Shown here: in pieces, positions 5,047 through 6,245 of the stretch | How the letters are laid out: each line of letters begins with the position of its first letter | Numbering within the stretch: position 1 is the stretch's first letter | Assembly: GCA_041477005.1 (NCBI GenBank) | Contig: JBGOUJ010000463.1 | Location: forward strand, 1 to 6,245 | Reading direction: 5' to 3' | DNA length: 6,245 nucleotides | DNA from: JBGOUJ01 sp041477005 | GTDB lineage: Bacteria > Acidobacteriota > Terriglobia > Bryobacterales > JACQDG01 | Notes under the pieces: generated by a model | Databases searched by the model: none | Told to the model about the DNA's origin: nothing | Seen by the model: only the letters and a program-made list of their open reading frames with translations | Translations under genes and position numbers: made by a program

Positions 5047-5892
5047 TTATCGGAATTCCAATCGGACAATAGCCGTCTTGTCCTTCACCCGGAGCGCAAA
5101 GCGCTCGAAGACTCGAAAGCGATAGAGCCCCTTATCGTCCACCTGCAAAAACTCCGTAATCGGGTCCACGGCTGCGACCAGATCCATGGTGTTTCCTCCC
5201 ACCGATACCAGAACTCCGGTGGATGGGGGCAGCGTACCGGTTCCATAGAATCCCAGCGTCACCAGAGGGGTGATGCGGTCCGCGGGCATGGCCAGGGTGT
5301 CCGGCAGCGGCGCGAAGGTGTCTGCGTACACTTCGCTCCGCAGGGCGAGCGCATACGGGCCGTAATGCCCCTTATTTTGAAGGAAAGAATATGCCTCCGC
5401 AACCGCCTCGAAGGTATGCTCTCCATATCTTTGCGGACCGGTCGAAACCGGCGTCACCTGCACGGCCTGGTCAGAAGCACGCAGCAGGCCTGCACCGGCG
5501 CTGCCGCCCCGATGTCTTACTCGTTTGAACAGATTGTCGTTGAACCCCTCATCGCCCCTGAAGATCGACAGGTCCTCGCCTTGCGAAAGCAAATTAACGG
5601 AGCGGGTTGCCAGGGTCACCGACGTCGAGAGCTGCGCTTCGCCCGCCACCTGCTGCCGCGTCAACCCGAATTCGACCGACAGTTCCAGGAGGGGCGTCAC
5701 CGCGACCTCATCCACGGTCATCGTGTCCAGATCGATGATGTCAGAGGCGACCGTCAGCGCGTCCGCGACCGGGCCGTAGAGCGGAATGAACTTCGCGGCC
5801 ACGGCGGTCCGCTGGAACTCGTCATGGACAGCGTCATCGATTTTCTTCCAGACGTCCTGAGTCCAATTCAGCCGATCTCTTCCCAAATCCAT
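5047..5892 (-). CDS. Encapsulin-like nanocompartment shell protein (HK97 fold, linocin M18/CFP29 type)
   Basis: A 281-residue protein that follows the family 1 encapsulin pattern from end to end. An N-terminal helix, LNWTQDVWKKIDDAVHDEF (8-26, with W15), leads to IPLYGPVAD (36-44), matching the usual VxxxGPxG block. An E-loop-like region is followed by TPLLELSVEFGLTRQQV (66-82), then IFRG (110-113). A helix with FEAVAEAYSFLQ (161-172) precedes YGPYALALRSEVY (177-189), and the C-terminal strands end VFERFALRVKDKTAIVRLEF (261-280). Encapsulins self-assemble into closed icosahedral shells that enclose a cargo enzyme. Length is slightly above the usual of about 265, with a longer, basic loop at about 114-158. 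No canonical cargo (ferritin-like, DyP peroxidase) is visible, so cargo may lie beyond the right edge. The start is supported by GAGGGGGG 6 nt upstream. A degenerate phage capsid relative is the alternative. Confidence 0.75.
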   Translation of the reverse strand: MDLGRDRLNWTQDVWKKIDDAVHDEFQRTAVAAKFIPLYGPVADALTVASDIIDLDTMTVDEVAVTPLLELSVEFGLTRQQVAGEAQLSTSVTLATRSVNLLSQGEDLSIFRGDEGFNDNLFKRVRHRGGSAGAGLLRASDQAVQVTPVSTGPQRYGEHTFEAVAEAYSFLQNKGHYGPYALALRSEVYADTFAPLPDTLAMPADRITPLVTLGFYGTGTLPPSTGVLVSVGGNTMDLVAAVDPITEFLQVDDKGLYRFRVFERFALRVKDKTAIVRLEFR

Positions 5893-5898
5893 TCTGAT

Positions 5899-5906
5899 CC
5901 CCCCTC
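5899..5906 (-). promoter_or_regulatory. Ribosome binding site of the encapsulin-like gene
   Basis: GAGGGGGG on the minus strand lies 6 nt before ATG 5890-5892. It supports this start, which leaves the conserved N-terminal helix at residues 8-26 and no extra upstream residues. Confidence 0.6.
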
Positions 5907-5927
5907 GTTGGAGACACTTATTGGACC

Positions 5928-5950
5928 ACTTGCCGGCGAGCTATGCAAGT
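5928..5950. repeat. 6-bp inverted repeat ACTTGC/GCAAGT before the encapsulin-like gene
   Basis: ACTTGC (5928-5933) and GCAAGT (5945-5950) are inverted copies separated by 11 bp in the 57-bp gap between the small gene and the encapsulin-like gene. TTGACT (5948-5953, minus strand) resembles a -35, but I find no -10 at a proper distance. A short operator is possible; the repeat is short enough to be chance. Confidence 0.3.
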
Positions 5951-6237
5951 CAAACTGTGATGGTGCTAACAGGAGCGCAACGGGCAGGATCCTCAGGCGC
6001 CTCGACGGCGGAGGCGCCTGGACGGCGGGCTCGACCGAGCGCCTCCACTGCCTCCTTGGCCGTTTTCAAATCGACATTGTGCAACTCGCGGTAGAGCTTG
6101 ATGGCCGAGATCTTTTGGCCGGCGTCCATCAACCTCTGGGCGTCGATGTCGGTTCCAGACCCCGGCGGCGGATACAACGTGAGCTTTCGGTAGACGTGCG
6201 TAAGCGGAACCTGCCATCCGAACAGATGTTGTCTCAT
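5950..6237 (-). CDS. Small protein with ribosomal L7/L12 C-terminal-like region, 5' end uncertain
   Basis: The frame shown has 95 residues from ATG 6235-6237, but it stays open to the window edge and no ribosome site precedes this ATG (only 8 bases are visible), so the true start may be further right. Residues about 32-68 (DAQRLMDAGQKISAIKLYRELHNVDLKTAKEAVEAL) match the helix-turn-helix core of the L7/L12 C-terminal domain, with the typical KI.AIKLYRE and LK.AKEAVE blocks. Such domains also occur in small non-ribosomal proteins of unknown role. After it come a basic patch and a disordered, Pro/Ala-rich tail ending APVSTITV. The preceding 31 residues are not recognisable. It lies 57 bp before the encapsulin-like gene on the same strand and is probably co-transcribed; a role as cargo or adaptor is a guess. 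Confidence 0.6.
   Translation of the reverse strand: MRQHLFGWQVPLTHVYRKLTLYPPPGSGTDIDAQRLMDAGQKISAIKLYRELHNVDLKTAKEAVEALGRARRPGASAVEAPEDPARCAPVSTITV
5994..6020. repeat. Perfect 10-bp GC-rich inverted repeat inside the small gene
   Basis: CAGGCGCCTC (5994-6003) and GAGGCGCCTG (6011-6020) are exact inverted copies with a 7-nt loop. In mRNA this makes a very stable stem about 45 nt before the end of the small gene, upstream of the encapsulin-like gene. There is no T-run, so it is not a standard terminator. It could limit or stabilise the downstream message. Confidence 0.65.
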
Positions 6238-6245
6238 GTCAGCGC

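Noticed and set aside
3292..6237. Interpretation as part of an intact prophage or a contractile injection system
   Set aside because: No sheath, baseplate, spike, tape-measure, portal or terminase gene is present in the window; only two structural folds are seen, so I describe it as possible domestication rather than a phage.

Overview
The window is GC-rich bacterial DNA. The mix of genes looks to me like the accessory part of a soil Acidobacteriota chromosome of the Bryobacter/Solibacter type: small Dot1-like methyltransferases, HELYH metallopeptidase-like exported proteins, tail-tube-like proteins outside a prophage, and several toxin-antitoxin loci. That placement rests on remembered family distributions and is an inference. 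No rRNA, tRNA, CRISPR, transposase or integrase is visible.

Left part (1-1440): three different type II toxin-antitoxin (TA) signatures lie within 1.4 kb. A plus-strand HTH antitoxin-like gene sits behind a promoter with three TGACA half-sites, and no toxin is visible beside it. A complete minus-strand RHH antitoxin/PIN toxin operon has a near-consensus sigma70 promoter and a 10-bp palindrome on its -10. Just upstream of it is a broken Phd/YefM antitoxin gene (41 codons) that keeps its promoter, operator-like palindrome and ribosome binding site but loses the reading frame after the first third. This looks like a site where TA modules have replaced one another.

Middle (1441-2057): a stand-alone nuoB (complex I subunit B) keeps all four cluster cysteines, but one conserved loop is altered and slightly shortened. 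No other nuo gene is present.

Right part (2058-6245): every gene is on the minus strand. In transcription order these are a small protein with an L7/L12 C-terminal-like helix region (possibly incomplete at the window edge), an encapsulin-like HK97-fold shell protein, a SAM methyltransferase in frame with a tandem gp19-like tail-tube protein, an NTF2/SnoaL-like protein, and an exported protein with an HELYH zinc site. The last three genes are tightly packed (26-bp gap, then a 4-bp overlap). The methyltransferase/tail-tube reading frame has no stop at the junction, yet a strong Shine-Dalgarno sequence and ATG sit exactly where the tube protein should begin, so either one fused or two separate products can be made.

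The most unusual content is the juxtaposition of two phage-virion-derived folds (an HK97-type shell and a doubled tail-tube domain) with no terminase, portal, sheath, baseplate or tape-measure gene in view. This suggests a domesticated protein-compartment or particle locus. Whether the two proteins work together cannot be decided from this window.
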